Origin: Planctomycetaceae bacterium
GTDB taxonomy: Bacteria; Planctomycetota; Planctomycetia; Pirellulales; Pirellulaceae
DNA length: 44,164 nt
Direction: 5' to 3'
NCBI GenBank assembly: GCA_007694185.1
Contig: RECD01000171.1
Span: 1-44,164, forward strand
Below the pieces are notes generated by a model. It was given only the letters and a program-made list of their open reading frames with translations. It did no database searches and had not been told where the DNA came from. Below, in pieces: positions 1 through 7,837 of this stretch. Each line of letters opens with the position of its first letter. Position 1 is the stretch's first letter. The position numbers were made by a program, and so were the translations under genes.

Positions 1-362
1 GGAATGTCATTCCAAAAAAACTATAAAAAACTGAGTAAAAACCGCAGAGTGTTTCGTGTCGCCTATAGGCGACACGGCTGTTTAGCTTTCCGGGTTCGAG
101 CGTGACGGCTGTTACGGGCGGAGATCGGGCCGTAGTGGGGGCAGAAGGGGCCGTCGCCGCAAATATGTGGCGTCAGCATGCGAGGCCGCGTGTGTCGCCA
201 CGTTCGGATAAACCCTTGGAACGGACGGGCTCCAGGCCAGGACGATACGAGCGGCGGTTGGTAGTGCAGGCGCGGCCCAGGCTCGATCCGGCCGCCAACC
301 TTGCAGGTCGTCGCCAGTGAACAAGCCGCCACGATCAAGCGGCGGTGTACAGCCGCCCGCGC
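1..362. other. Gene-free stretch downstream of hsdR
   Basis: No convincing gene is seen. The first 50 bases are A-rich and begin with a small hairpin, GGAAT-GTC-ATTCC. A perfect 20-bp palindrome, GTGTCGCCTATAGGCGACAC, lies at 56-75. The remainder is GC-rich, and the reading frames open on both strands look like high-GC noise. Near 327-346 there is a CCGCC/GGCGG stem without a T-run, so I do not call it a terminator of hsdR. Confidence 0.5.
56..75. repeat. Perfect 20-bp palindrome
   Basis: GTGTCGCC-TATA-GGCGACAC is fully self-complementary. It lies about 290 bases beyond the hsdR stop. It could be a protein binding site or a cruciform. No T-tract follows, so intrinsic termination is unlikely. 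Confidence 0.6.
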
Positions 363-3300
363 TCAAGCGTCCGGCGTGATCGATTGGTAGATCGCTTTGG
401 ACAGGACATCAAACGCCATGCTGCCGAACTCTTGGTCGTCCATGTACCGCGTGACGATCTGGTCGTTCTCAGCCATCCGCTGCACGATCAGGTTTTCGAG
501 GATGCCGCGCAGTCCGAGCTGGAACTTGTCGAGAGGATTCGCCTGCCGCATTTGAATCACCTGTTGGTTGGTGACGGCCTTCTGGTGGATCTGCTCGAAG
601 AACAACCGATCTTCCTCGGTAAAGGCCGTCCCGAACCGCTTGTTCAGCGCCGTGATGATCTCCGACAATGGGGCGAGTTTTTCTTCCGTCTGCCCTGTTC
701 CGACATCGGTGGGGCTTTTGACCGTTTGCGGATCACCTTCGCGAATCTCGATCGCGCCGTCGAACGTTTCCTGCATTCGGAAGTACTGAAGCTCGACCTC
801 GTCGTCGATCCGTACCTGCTCCGTATCGCGGTTCGTGGACAGTTCACGCAGCAGCAACCAACCGTAGCTGTAGAGCATCTCCAGCTCACTATCGGTGTAG
901 GGCATGATCTGGCTGAGGAACGCGTAGAGCCGCACGTAGCTTTGCAACCTGTCGCGAAACGCCTTCCGTTTGACTTCCTCCTCGATCGCCTGGAAACGGT
1001 CGATGGCGGGCTGGAGGTACTTTCGCAACTCGGCGTGATCCTTGGGACGCTGCCGCGCCGTCGGTTTGTAGAAAGCCTTGGCGAACGCCTCCACGTCGAT
1101 CCAGTGGTAGACCTGGGCCGCGTTCAATTCGTCTTTCAGTTTCTCCAGCTTGTGCGGGTCCGATACCTGCTCCAATCCGGTCGCGTCGTAGTAGGGCTTG
1201 AACGCCTTGTAGATGTCCTCCGACTTGTTGACGAAATCGAGCACGAACGGCTCGTCCTTCCCGGGAATCTTCCGGTTCAACCGGGAAAGGGTTTGCACCG
1301 CTTGGACGCCGTCCAGCCGCTTGTCGACGTACATGGCGCAGAGCAACGGCTGGTCGAAGCCGGTTTGGTACTTGTTGGCGACCAACAGCACCTGGTAATC
1401 GGGCGACGCGAACCGTTCGGGCAATTGCTTTTCGCTGATCGGCTTGCCGCTGACGCAATCGACGTTCATCCCGGGTTCGGTGTATTCGCCGCCGGTGTCG
1501 GGGTCGGTGACCTTCCCGCTGAACGCGACCAGCGGCCGGACATCGGGGATCTGGTTGTCCGCGATGTATCGCTGGAACGCCTCCATGTAGCGGACGGCGT
1601 GCAACCGAGACGAAGTCACCACCATCGCCTTGGCGCGTCCCTTGAGCCGCGTCATCACCTTTTGCCGAAAATGGGTGATGATCACCGCCGTTTTCTGTTC
1701 GATGTTGTGCGGATGCAGCGTCATGAACTTTGCCAGTTCCCGAGCCGCTTTCTTCGTCGGTAAGTTCGGGTCGTCGTCGATCGCCTTGACCAAGTTGAAG
1801 TAGGTGGCATAGGTCGTGTAGTACTGGAGCACGTCAAGGATGAAACCTTCCTCGATCGCCTGCCGCATCGAGTAGAGGTGGAACGGTTCCGGCAAACCGC
1901 CAGCACCCTTGCGTCCGAACAGCTCCAGTGTTTTTCCCTTGGGCGTGGCGGTGAAGGCAAAGAAGCTGAGGTTGGGCTGTTTGCCCCGAGACTGCATCAC
2001 CTGGTTCAGCCGATCCTGCCAATCCGGTTCCTCGTCGCCATCCTCGACGGTAGCGGACGCTCCCCCCAGGATCTCCTTCAGCTCGCGGGCCGTCTCGCCG
2101 GTCTGGCTGGAGTGCGCTTCGTCGACGATGACGGCATAGCGGCGGCTGGCGATCTCCGCTTCCCACGCTTTCGCCTGGGCCTTCTGGGCTGTCGTTGCCT
2201 GCTCGCCACGCTCGACCCCGGCCGCGTGCAGCAGCCCCTTCAGGACGAAGGGGAACTTCTGCAACGTCGTGATCACGATCTTGGTGCCGTCGATCAACGC
2301 CGCGGCGAGCTGCTTCGAGTCTTGGTCGATCGCCTTGACGACCCCTTGGGCATGCTCGATCTGGTAGATCGCGTCCTGCAACTGCCGGTCGAGCACTTGG
2401 CGATCGGTGATCACGACGACGCAATCGAAGACCTTCGTGTCCTGGGCGTCATGCAGGCTGGCCAGACGGTGTGACAACCAGGAAATGCTGTTGGTCTTGC
2501 CGCTGCCCGCCGAGTGCTGAATCAGGAAGTTGCGTCCCGGCCCTTCGCTTCGCGAGGCGGCGACCAGCTTGCGGACGGCATCCAATTGGTGATAGCGGGG
2601 AAAGATCATCGTCTCCTTGGTCACCCAGCGCTGCCCGCCCCGGCCGTCGTCGACCTTCTCGTCCGCCTTTTCCAGGAACAGGAAATGGCCGAGGATGTCC
2701 AAGAAGCTGTCGAACTGGAGCACCTCCTGCCAAAAGTAGCCGGACCGGTAACCCGAGGTGTGCTGCGGATTGCCTTTGCCGCAAATGATCTGGCCCGGAT
2801 GGCTGCCGCGATTGAAGGGTAGGAAATGGGTCTTCGCTCCGGCCAGTCGCGTCGTCATGTAAACCTGGTCGGGGTCGGCTGCGAAATGCACGAGCGCCCG
2901 CTTCTTGAAGTCAAACAGGGGGGCCCGCGGGTCGCGGTCCTCGCGGTACTGGCGGACGGCGTGCTGCCAGTTCTGGCCGGTACCGGGGTTTTTCAGCTCG
3001 ATCGTCGCCACGGGCACCCCGTTGACCGCCAACATCATGTCCAGCGTACGGGTGTCGCCGGGGTGACAGGGCGCCTGCCGCAGCACGGTCAGCCGGTTCT
3101 TGCCGTAGAGCCCCAGCACCTCCGCGTTGGCCCCGTGAGCGGGCTTGAAGTAGGCCAGCCGAAACGACTTGCCGTAGAACTTGAAACCGTGCCGCAGCAC
3201 GTGCAGCGAGCCCTTGGAGTCGAGTTCCTTGACCAGCGTGGTGAGCAGCAGTGGTTCCAGCCCCGTGCCGTGCAACGCCTGCATCTCGGCCCACAGCTTC

Positions 3301-3452
3301 GGCTGCGTGTCGGCGATGAACGCCATCACCTGAGCCGGGAACAGGGCCCGTCCCTTGTCCCAATCCGCGTGGCTAGCGCTCGTCCAGCCGCTCTCGGTCA
3401 GCAGGATCTCCTCGACGTAGGATTCGAAGGCCAGCTCGTTGGTTTGGTTCAT
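363..3452 (-). CDS. hsdR: Type I restriction enzyme R (HsdR) subunit
   Basis: A 1029-residue protein, the normal size for HsdR, the motor and nuclease subunit of a type I restriction-modification complex. The N-terminal PD-(D/E)xK nuclease is visible: an Asp in LDMML near 138, then ELK at 152-154, followed by a QY pair near 168. The helicase Walker A (SAGSGKT) ends near residue 320, a DEAH-type box (VDEAH) follows, and SF2 motifs such as TATPKG and QTLSRLNR are present. The ATG has no clear Shine-Dalgarno sequence. It is the last gene of the leftward hsd locus, 174 bp after the DUF4276 gene, and 11-bp repeats lie directly before its start, so it may be controlled separately. The reading frame looks intact. 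Confidence 0.96.
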   Translation of the reverse strand: MNQTNELAFESYVEEILLTESGWTSASHADWDKGRALFPAQVMAFIADTQPKLWAEMQALHGTGLEPLLLTTLVKELDSKGSLHVLRHGFKFYGKSFRLAYFKPAHGANAEVLGLYGKNRLTVLRQAPCHPGDTRTLDMMLAVNGVPVATIELKNPGTGQNWQHAVRQYREDRDPRAPLFDFKKRALVHFAADPDQVYMTTRLAGAKTHFLPFNRGSHPGQIICGKGNPQHTSGYRSGYFWQEVLQFDSFLDILGHFLFLEKADEKVDDGRGGQRWVTKETMIFPRYHQLDAVRKLVAASRSEGPGRNFLIQHSAGSGKTNSISWLSHRLASLHDAQDTKVFDCVVVITDRQVLDRQLQDAIYQIEHAQGVVKAIDQDSKQLAAALIDGTKIVITTLQKFPFVLKGLLHAAGVERGEQATTAQKAQAKAWEAEIASRRYAVIVDEAHSSQTGETARELKEILGGASATVEDGDEEPDWQDRLNQVMQSRGKQPNLSFFAFTATPKGKTLELFGRKGAGGLPEPFHLYSMRQAIEEGFILDVLQYYTTYATYFNLVKAIDDDPNLPTKKAARELAKFMTLHPHNIEQKTAVIITHFRQKVMTRLKGRAKAMVVTSSRLHAVRYMEAFQRYIADNQIPDVRPLVAFSGKVTDPDTGGEYTEPGMNVDCVSGKPISEKQLPERFASPDYQVLLVANKYQTGFDQPLLCAMYVDKRLDGVQAVQTLSRLNRKIPGKDEPFVLDFVNKSEDIYKAFKPYYDATGLEQVSDPHKLEKLKDELNAAQVYHWIDVEAFAKAFYKPTARQRPKDHAELRKYLQPAIDRFQAIEEEVKRKAFRDRLQSYVRLYAFLSQIMPYTDSELEMLYSYGWLLLRELSTNRDTEQVRIDDEVELQYFRMQETFDGAIEIREGDPQTVKSPTDVGTGQTEEKLAPLSEIITALNKRFGTAFTEEDRLFFEQIHQKAVTNQQVIQMRQANPLDKFQLGLRGILENLIVQRMAENDQIVTRYMDDQEFGSMAFDVLSKAIYQSITPDA

Positions 3453-3453
3453 C

Positions 3454-3585
3454 GTGTCAAACGACCGTCAAATAAGGCTGGGGGGCCGGTCCGTTGAAAA
3501 AACCTGGTAAATCCGGCGTGAAACGAGGCGTCCGGCCACCGCGGTGGGCTTGTAGGAGCCGTCCCATCAAATAACCGTCAAATAA
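3454..3585. repeat. Two tandem pairs of an 11-bp iteron before hsdR
   Basis: On the minus strand the motif TTATTTGACGG occurs in tandem pairs at 3454-3475 and 3564-3585. In each pair one copy is exact (3465-3475 and 3575-3585) and one is degenerate (3454-3464 and 3564-3574). The pairs are offset by exactly 110 bp, ten repeats of 11 bp. The first pair abuts the hsdR start codon at 3452. The 11-bp period and helical phasing suggest a regulator binding array. A duplication left by insertion of the upstream cassette is the alternative. TTTGACAC from the first pair recurs 21-28 bp upstream of the hsdM start (10005-10012). Confidence 0.55.
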
Positions 3586-3626
3586 GGCAACCACGCGGCG
3601 TCAGGCCCACCCGGACCGAGCGACGT

Positions 3627-4193
3627 TCACTTCATTCGCCTGACAAGGTCTCGCCAATTGCCGCATGACCAAGCAAGCGACGGGGGCAAGGGCGGATCGT
3701 TCGTTTGGTTCGCGCATCGATCCGCCAAGAACCTCGCAGCGTCGGCCGCCTGCCGGTTGTACTGAACACGGGGCCCCTCCTGCGACTCGTCCGTGCTGCC
3801 CGTGTGCAAGAATTGAATCCAGTTCTCTAAGCGATCCTTCGCGAACGCGAAGACGATCTGGGCAAACTCCGTTTCGGTGATCCCGGCATCGCGGGCAACC
3901 CGCCAAAACTCAGCCTTCAACGCTTCGCAATCCGGTTTGTCGTGATCGACATCGGCGAACACGACGAGGGTTGTATCGGCCCCCGCGCGGATGCAGGCTC
4001 GCAACGCCGCTGGAACCCGCTGGATCAACTCGCCGCGTCCGCCACAGGGGATGGGCCGAACCAGATTGCTGCCGACGAAGGGACGAATCCAACTCGGCTT
4101 GAGTGCTTTGACCAGGGCATTGATGAACACCGGGTCGATGCTGCGTCCCTGCTTCCCTTCATGCAGGCAGACGATCTGGGTCCGCTTAGCCAT
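3627..4193 (-). CDS. DUF4276-family, TOPRIM-like protein
   Basis: A 188-residue protein resembling DUF4276. The visible pattern is a short beta strand ending in HEGK (Glu12) and later a strand VVFADVDHD with Asp81, Asp83 and Asp85. A Glu followed by a DxD motif is the arrangement of TOPRIM metal sites. RLENWIQF fits the conserved R-x-E-x-W block of such proteins. I chose the ATG at 4193, preceded by a G-rich run, because upstream residues are low complexity. It overlaps the end of the ATPase gene by 8 bp, so the two are translationally coupled and probably act together. By analogy with OLD and PARIS-type pairs it may be the nuclease effector of a two-gene defence system; that role is inferred. 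Confidence 0.75.
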   Translation of the reverse strand: MAKRTQIVCLHEGKQGRSIDPVFINALVKALKPSWIRPFVGSNLVRPIPCGGRGELIQRVPAALRACIRAGADTTLVVFADVDHDKPDCEALKAEFWRVARDAGITETEFAQIVFAFAKDRLENWIQFLHTGSTDESQEGPRVQYNRQAADAARFLADRCANQTNDPPLPPSLAWSCGNWRDLVRRMK

Positions 4194-5280
4194 GGACCCA
4201 CCCCCGCGCGACCGCCTCGCCGGGGCTGAGACCGGCGGGTACCTGGAGCGGTCCGATTCGCGTCGGGGAGAGGTGAGTGTCACGCCACAGGTAGATGCCG
4301 TCCTCCTCGCCCGCGCTGCCGAGAATCTCGGGATGGTGGGAAATCAGGATCGCTTGATGGTGCTCGTCGAGCAGTTCGCGAATCGCCAGCACCCAGGGCT
4401 GCAACTCGGGCAGGCCGACGTAATTGTCGGGTTCGTCGATCACCAGCGTGCTCGCCGCGTTCGTTTCCAGGGCGGCACGAATCATGTACAGCCCGACAAG
4501 CGACTTCTCGCCGTCGGACAGCTCATGGAAGAATGTGTCGACGCCGTCGAAGCGGAGTTGCAACGCTTTCGTGTTCATCCCGGCGTCGACCAGCTTGAAC
4601 GACCGAAAGTCTGGCCAAACCGTCTGCAACGACTCGCGGAGGGCGTCGGTCCATTCCTGCTCCTGGGAGAGCGACCGGTACCAGGAAATCAGATTGGTCA
4701 GGTGGAACGAGGGGCTTTTCGCCTCGCCTCGGCTTTCCGGTTCCATTGCGGTGGGGTTGGGGCGGAGGATCAGGAGCCTGGCGAGCGCCGTTTGCAGGAT
4801 CTCGATCTCCCTCAGCGGACCGTTCGGTTGGATCGCCCCGAGCGCAGCCCGCCGCCAATCGAGCGGGAATTGTCCCGGGGTACCGTCCCACTTGGTGAAC
4901 CGGACGCCGTCCAGATCCCGCACGAACAGCTCTCGGCCGTCGCAGACCGCTCGCTCGCGGACGACGCGTGGTTTCAGGGCGTTATCCGCTTGTTCCAGAT
5001 CAAGCTGGTACTGGAACATGCGACCTTGGGACGTGACCTCCAGCTCGAACTGCTGCGTCGTCTGGTGGAGCCATTTGGTGAACTCCAGTTGCCGGACATC
5101 CTTGTCTCCGTCGCCCCCGAGGTAGGCGTCGCCCGTCGCCAGGTCGCGCAACAGCTTGATCGCTTCGATCACGGAGCTTTTGCCGGAGCCGTTCGGCCCG
5201 CACAGCACGCCGAAGGAAGCGAACTTGGCCTCGAAGGCGACGAGGCAACGGAAGTTGTTCGCGTAAAGTCGAGTGATCAT
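4186..5280 (-). CDS. ABC/AAA15-type ATPase, OLD/RecF-like
   Basis: A 364-residue ATP-binding protein of the RecF/OLD/SMC-like class. Walker A is GPNGSGKSS at 28-36, the ABC signature is LSDGEKS at 254-260, Walker B with the catalytic Glu is TLVIDEPDN at 278-286, and an H-loop (ISHHPEIL) lies near 313-320. It has no TOPRIM domain of its own; that function may be supplied by the overlapping downstream DUF4276 protein. The ATG at 5280 starts the family's typical MITRLYANNFRCL strand; the frame is open further upstream but that part looks like noise. It sits between hsdS and hsdR and is not a standard restriction component. A conflict-sensing or abortive defence role is inferred from context. Confidence 0.88.
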   Translation of the reverse strand: MITRLYANNFRCLVAFEAKFASFGVLCGPNGSGKSSVIEAIKLLRDLATGDAYLGGDGDKDVRQLEFTKWLHQTTQQFELEVTSQGRMFQYQLDLEQADNALKPRVVRERAVCDGRELFVRDLDGVRFTKWDGTPGQFPLDWRRAALGAIQPNGPLREIEILQTALARLLILRPNPTAMEPESRGEAKSPSFHLTNLISWYRSLSQEQEWTDALRESLQTVWPDFRSFKLVDAGMNTKALQLRFDGVDTFFHELSDGEKSLVGLYMIRAALETNAASTLVIDEPDNYVGLPELQPWVLAIRELLDEHHQAILISHHPEILGSAGEEDGIYLWRDTHLSPTRIGPLQVPAGLSPGEAVARGWVHG

Positions 5281-5440
5281 GCCATCGAACCGGTGAACGG
5301 AAAGGCGGAATAGCCGAATGAATTGTACTCGGGGGTGTCCGTCACGACGCACCCGCGTGCCGGACCGCGGGAACGCTCTCGGCAGGCCAGACTTCCCCAG
5401 GGTAAAGGATCGGCGGTGCGAGCGACGGGTGGCAAGGGAA

Positions 5441-6820
5441 TCATGCGACCGCCGCCTCGCGGACATCGATCTTGCCGGTGACGGCGGCGGTGATCAGGGC
5501 GGTGCGGTATTCCTGCAACCGCTCGATCGCCCCCTCGACCTTGGTGACCAACGCATCCAGCTTGGAGGTCTCGGCGTCGAGGTAGTCGGCGATCGCGGCT
5601 TGCTCGGGGAGGGGCGGTAGCAATGCCGGAAATCGATTGAGGACACCAGACTCCAGTTTTCGCGTACCGTGGGCGGATTCGTCCGCAAAACTCACGAAAG
5701 TCTTCTTGAATCCAATGAGCATCCATGCCAAATACAGCGGCGTAATGCGATTGCCGCATGTCAGTGCCTTCATGTCCTGATTGATCGTCACTGGAATTGA
5801 CGTTCGGGCTACTGGAAATGAGTGGGCGAGAATCATGCCACGAACGACAACCAAGACCGAATCAACTGGATGCAGGCTGAGCAGTCCTGCGTCAAGCACT
5901 TCCTGGGTAACGTGGTCTTCAGAATCAAGTATCAGGGGAACTTTCATATCTTTCGGTGTAACCCATGGAATCGTTCCCTCCCAAAAAACTGCTCGCGATT
6001 TATCTGGCGTGGCGCCGCCCCTGAATTGCACCAGATAGCCGAGAGGAACCGCCTCCCAGTGTTCCGGCATCTCCCCCAACCACTCGACGCCGGAGGGTTT
6101 GAGGGTTGGGTTTTCGGGGAGTCCGGCTTTTCGGGCGGCGGCTGGGGGCAGGCCTCGGGTGACGGTGCGGGCGATGAGCGCGGTCCGTTTCTCCTTCAGC
6201 CGCTCGATCAACTCCCGCTTCTTCCCCACCAACCGATCAATCCGCGCCGTCTCCCGATCCAAAAAGGCGGCGATGGCTCGTTGCTCGGTGAAAGGAGGAA
6301 AGGCTGCGGGCGTATCCAGGTAGCAATTGGAATCAAGGTTCTGAATCCCAGTCGTTTGCTTGATCGCGACGTAATTTAACTTCCCTCGATAGAGCGCTGC
6401 GTGAACGAAGCACCAGAACCTGGCGTCCATACCTTCTCGGACCGGCATTCGAGCAACAAAGTTTGAGCAAACCGCTGGAAACTCATGGCCGAAATAGACG
6501 ACCTGTCCGACAAGCTGCCGTTCTCCTCCACCAGATTTTTCTAGCAGCAGCTCTCCCTTTCGCAGTGCCCTGGTCCTCATTTGCGAGCGCTCAACAGATC
6601 GCATTGTCGACGACTCGGGATCAACCAAGAAGTTGTCTCGATCGAAGTCCGCCACACGTACACAAACGATGTCTTCGTCACCAGTGGGTTCTTCTCCCCA
6701 AGTACCATTGATGCAACCACGCACTGACCATTTGACTCTGGTCGTTTCCCAATGCTCCGGCACGTCCCCCAGCCATTCGATGCCGCTCGGCTTGTATACC
6801 GGATAGCGCCTGCGTTTCAT
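5441..6820 (-). CDS. hsdS: Type I restriction enzyme S (HsdS) specificity subunit
   Basis: A 459-residue specificity subunit with two target-recognition halves. Each half opens with the same motif, KPSGIEWLGDVPEHWE near residue 10 and KPSGVEWLGEMPEHWE near 242. Each ends in a conserved helical spacer, EQRAIAAFLDRETARID near 180-230 and EQAAIADYLDAETSKLD near 405-455. It sets the sequence recognised by HsdM and HsdR. The ATG at 6820 overlaps the TGA of the last repeat-array frame (ATGA) and uses the G-rich run GGGGGGAGAG supplied by the final repeat unit as its ribosome binding site. The 160 bp that follow, before the ATPase gene, contain no evident gene. It appears intact. Confidence 0.95.
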   Translation of the reverse strand: MKRRRYPVYKPSGIEWLGDVPEHWETTRVKWSVRGCINGTWGEEPTGDEDIVCVRVADFDRDNFLVDPESSTMRSVERSQMRTRALRKGELLLEKSGGGERQLVGQVVYFGHEFPAVCSNFVARMPVREGMDARFWCFVHAALYRGKLNYVAIKQTTGIQNLDSNCYLDTPAAFPPFTEQRAIAAFLDRETARIDRLVGKKRELIERLKEKRTALIARTVTRGLPPAAARKAGLPENPTLKPSGVEWLGEMPEHWEAVPLGYLVQFRGGATPDKSRAVFWEGTIPWVTPKDMKVPLILDSEDHVTQEVLDAGLLSLHPVDSVLVVVRGMILAHSFPVARTSIPVTINQDMKALTCGNRITPLYLAWMLIGFKKTFVSFADESAHGTRKLESGVLNRFPALLPPLPEQAAIADYLDAETSKLDALVTKVEGAIERLQEYRTALITAAVTGKIDVREAAVA

Positions 6821-7029
6821 CTCTCCCCCCTTCGCGTTTTCGCGTCTTCGCGTGACACGCCGGACCCCTGACTCACGCGAAGTCGCGAAGGCGCGAAGTT
6901 CGGATGCTGGTGTTCCAATCCCGTCATCCCGGTCTCCCCCTTCGCGTCTTCGCGTCTTCGCGTGACACCCCGGACCCGTGACTCGCGCGAAGTCGCGAAG
7001 TTCGGATGCTTGTGTTCCAATCCGGTCAT
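6817..7029 (-). CDS. Repeat-encoded small ORF B (two units)
   Basis: A 70-residue frame made entirely of two array units, each beginning MTGLEH-x-HPNFA and ending REDAK with a basic tail. Its ATG at 7029 overlaps the stop of ORF A (ATGA), and its own TGA overlaps the hsdS ATG (again ATGA). A GGGGGAGA run precedes the start. It may be a real translated peptide or a coupling device that carries ribosomes to hsdS. The first unit has a local frame change (ATSRESRVRGVT instead of APSRLRASQ), which argues against strict peptide selection. Function is unknown. Confidence 0.3.
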   Translation of the reverse strand: MTGLEHKHPNFATSRESRVRGVTRRREDAKGETGMTGLEHQHPNFAPSRLRVSQGSGVSREDAKTRRGER

Positions 7030-7425
7030 CCCCGTCTCCCCCTTCGCGGCTTCGCGTCTTCGCGTGACACCCCGGTCTCTTGACTCGCGCGAAGTCGCGA
7101 AGGCGCGAAGTTCGGATGCTTGTTTCCGAAGTCTTTCATCCCTCTCCCCTTCGCGTCTTCGCGTGACACCTCGGACCCTTGACTCGCGCGAAGTCGCGAA
7201 GGCGCGAAGTTCGGATGCTCGTGTTCCACTCCCGTCATGCCCGTCTCCCCCTTCGCGTCTTCGCGTGACACGCCGGACGCTTGACTCGCGCGAAGTCGCG
7301 AAGGCGCGAAGTTCGGATGCTTGTTCCCGACGTCTTTCATCCCTCTCCCCTTCGCGGCTTCGCGCCTTCGCGTGATACCCTCGGTTCCTGATTTACCCGT
7401 AGGCGGGATGACGCGGTATTCTTGT
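6824..7425. repeat. Tandem array of six ~100-bp units
   Basis: The forward motif CGTGACAC recurs at 6851, 6961, 7063, 7162 and 7264, and as CGTGATAC at 7371, giving steps of 110, 102, 99, 102 and 107 bp. On the minus strand each full unit reads: G-rich Shine-Dalgarno-like run, ATGA, about 30 variable bases, CATCCGAACTTC, CTTCGCG/CGCGAAG inverted repeats, then GAAGACGCGAAG. There are no unique spacers, so this is not CRISPR. The unit nearest 7425 is fused to the GxxExxY reading frame; the unit nearest 6824 supplies the ribosome binding site of hsdS. Two unit subtypes exist, coding MTG-x-EH and MKD-x-GN. Confidence 0.9.
7026..7340 (-). CDS. Repeat-encoded small ORF A (three units)
   Basis: A 104-residue frame covering three in-frame units (spacings of 99 and 102 bp). 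They begin MKDVGNKHPNF, MTGVEHEHPNF and MKDFGNKHPNF, and each continues APSRLRASQ and VSREDAK. Its ATG at 7340 overlaps the TGA of the GxxExxY gene (ATGA), and its stop overlaps the ATG of ORF B in the same way. The product would be strongly basic with no recognised domain. Whether it is a protein or only a translated linker cannot be decided from sequence. Confidence 0.33.
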   Translation of the reverse strand: MKDVGNKHPNFAPSRLRASQASGVSREDAKGETGMTGVEHEHPNFAPSRLRASQGSEVSREDAKGRGMKDFGNKHPNFAPSRLRASQETGVSREDAKPRRGRRG

Positions 7426-7837
7426 GATTGTTCACGATGCGTTTGGTTCCTTCCTTGAACGTTGCCGCCCCGAAATTAATTAGCAAGCCTAGCGGCAGGT
7501 TCAAAAGTCGAAGGTACGTGAGAACTTGCTTGGCGTGTACGGGCGCCAAATTCTCTACGGACTTGAGCTCCACCAACAACATTTCGTTCACGATCAAATC
7601 GGCTCGGAACCCTTCGTCGAATTTCAATCCCAAAAGCTCGATCGGCACCGCCGTTTGCCGCTGGACATGGAGGCCGCGCCGCTGGAGCATCTTCGCGAGG
7701 ACCACTTCGTAAACAGTCTCCAAAAGTCCTGGCCCAGCCTCGACGTGCAGTTTGAAGCTACAATCGACTACGATTTCAGACAGCTCCTCCACGTCCTTGG
7801 GTGGCGCTGCGCCATCGTGTGAGATGTCGTCGCTCAC
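7337..7837 (-). CDS. GxxExxY protein, PD-(D/E)xK nuclease-like, with repeat-derived tail
   Basis: A 166-residue protein of the GxxExxY family. The name motif is GLLETVY at 37-43. A nuclease-like core follows: FRADL (Asp80) and VELK (Glu90, Lys92), the D...ExK arrangement of PD-(D/E)xK enzymes. The start is GTG at 7837: it overlaps the hsdM stop by 4 bp (GTGA) and is preceded by the near-perfect Shine-Dalgarno sequence AAGGAGGTGAC. Residues from about 139 to 166 (tail motifs SRLRVNQ, VSREGAK, PRRGEG) are the translation of the first unit of the repeat array, so the C-terminus is repeat-derived. The family's cellular role is unsettled; its place between hsdM and hsdS suggests a defence or DNA-processing role. 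Confidence 0.85.
   Translation of the reverse strand: MSDDISHDGAAPPKDVEELSEIVVDCSFKLHVEAGPGLLETVYEVVLAKMLQRRGLHVQRQTAVPIELLGLKFDEGFRADLIVNEMLLVELKSVENLAPVHAKQVLTYLRLLNLPLGLLINFGAATFKEGTKRIVNNHKNTASSRLRVNQEPRVSREGAKPRRGEG

Noticed and set aside
91-100. CGGGTTCGAG, identical to the T-loop of tRNA-Glu, considered as the left attachment site
   Set aside because: Only 10 bp match, it is the near-universal T-loop consensus, and it is in the opposite orientation to that expected for the repeat.
345-1763. Long plus-strand frame antisense to hsdR, and similar long frames antisense to uvrB and the ATPase gene
   Set aside because: These are codon-bias shadows of clearly identified genes on the other strand.
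6824-7425. Repeat array considered as CRISPR
   Set aside because: Units are about 100 bp, contiguous, without unique spacers, and no cas genes are nearby.
7428-7822. Plus-strand frames opposite the GxxExxY gene considered as an antitoxin
   Set aside because: They mirror the real gene's codons and lack ribosome binding sites.
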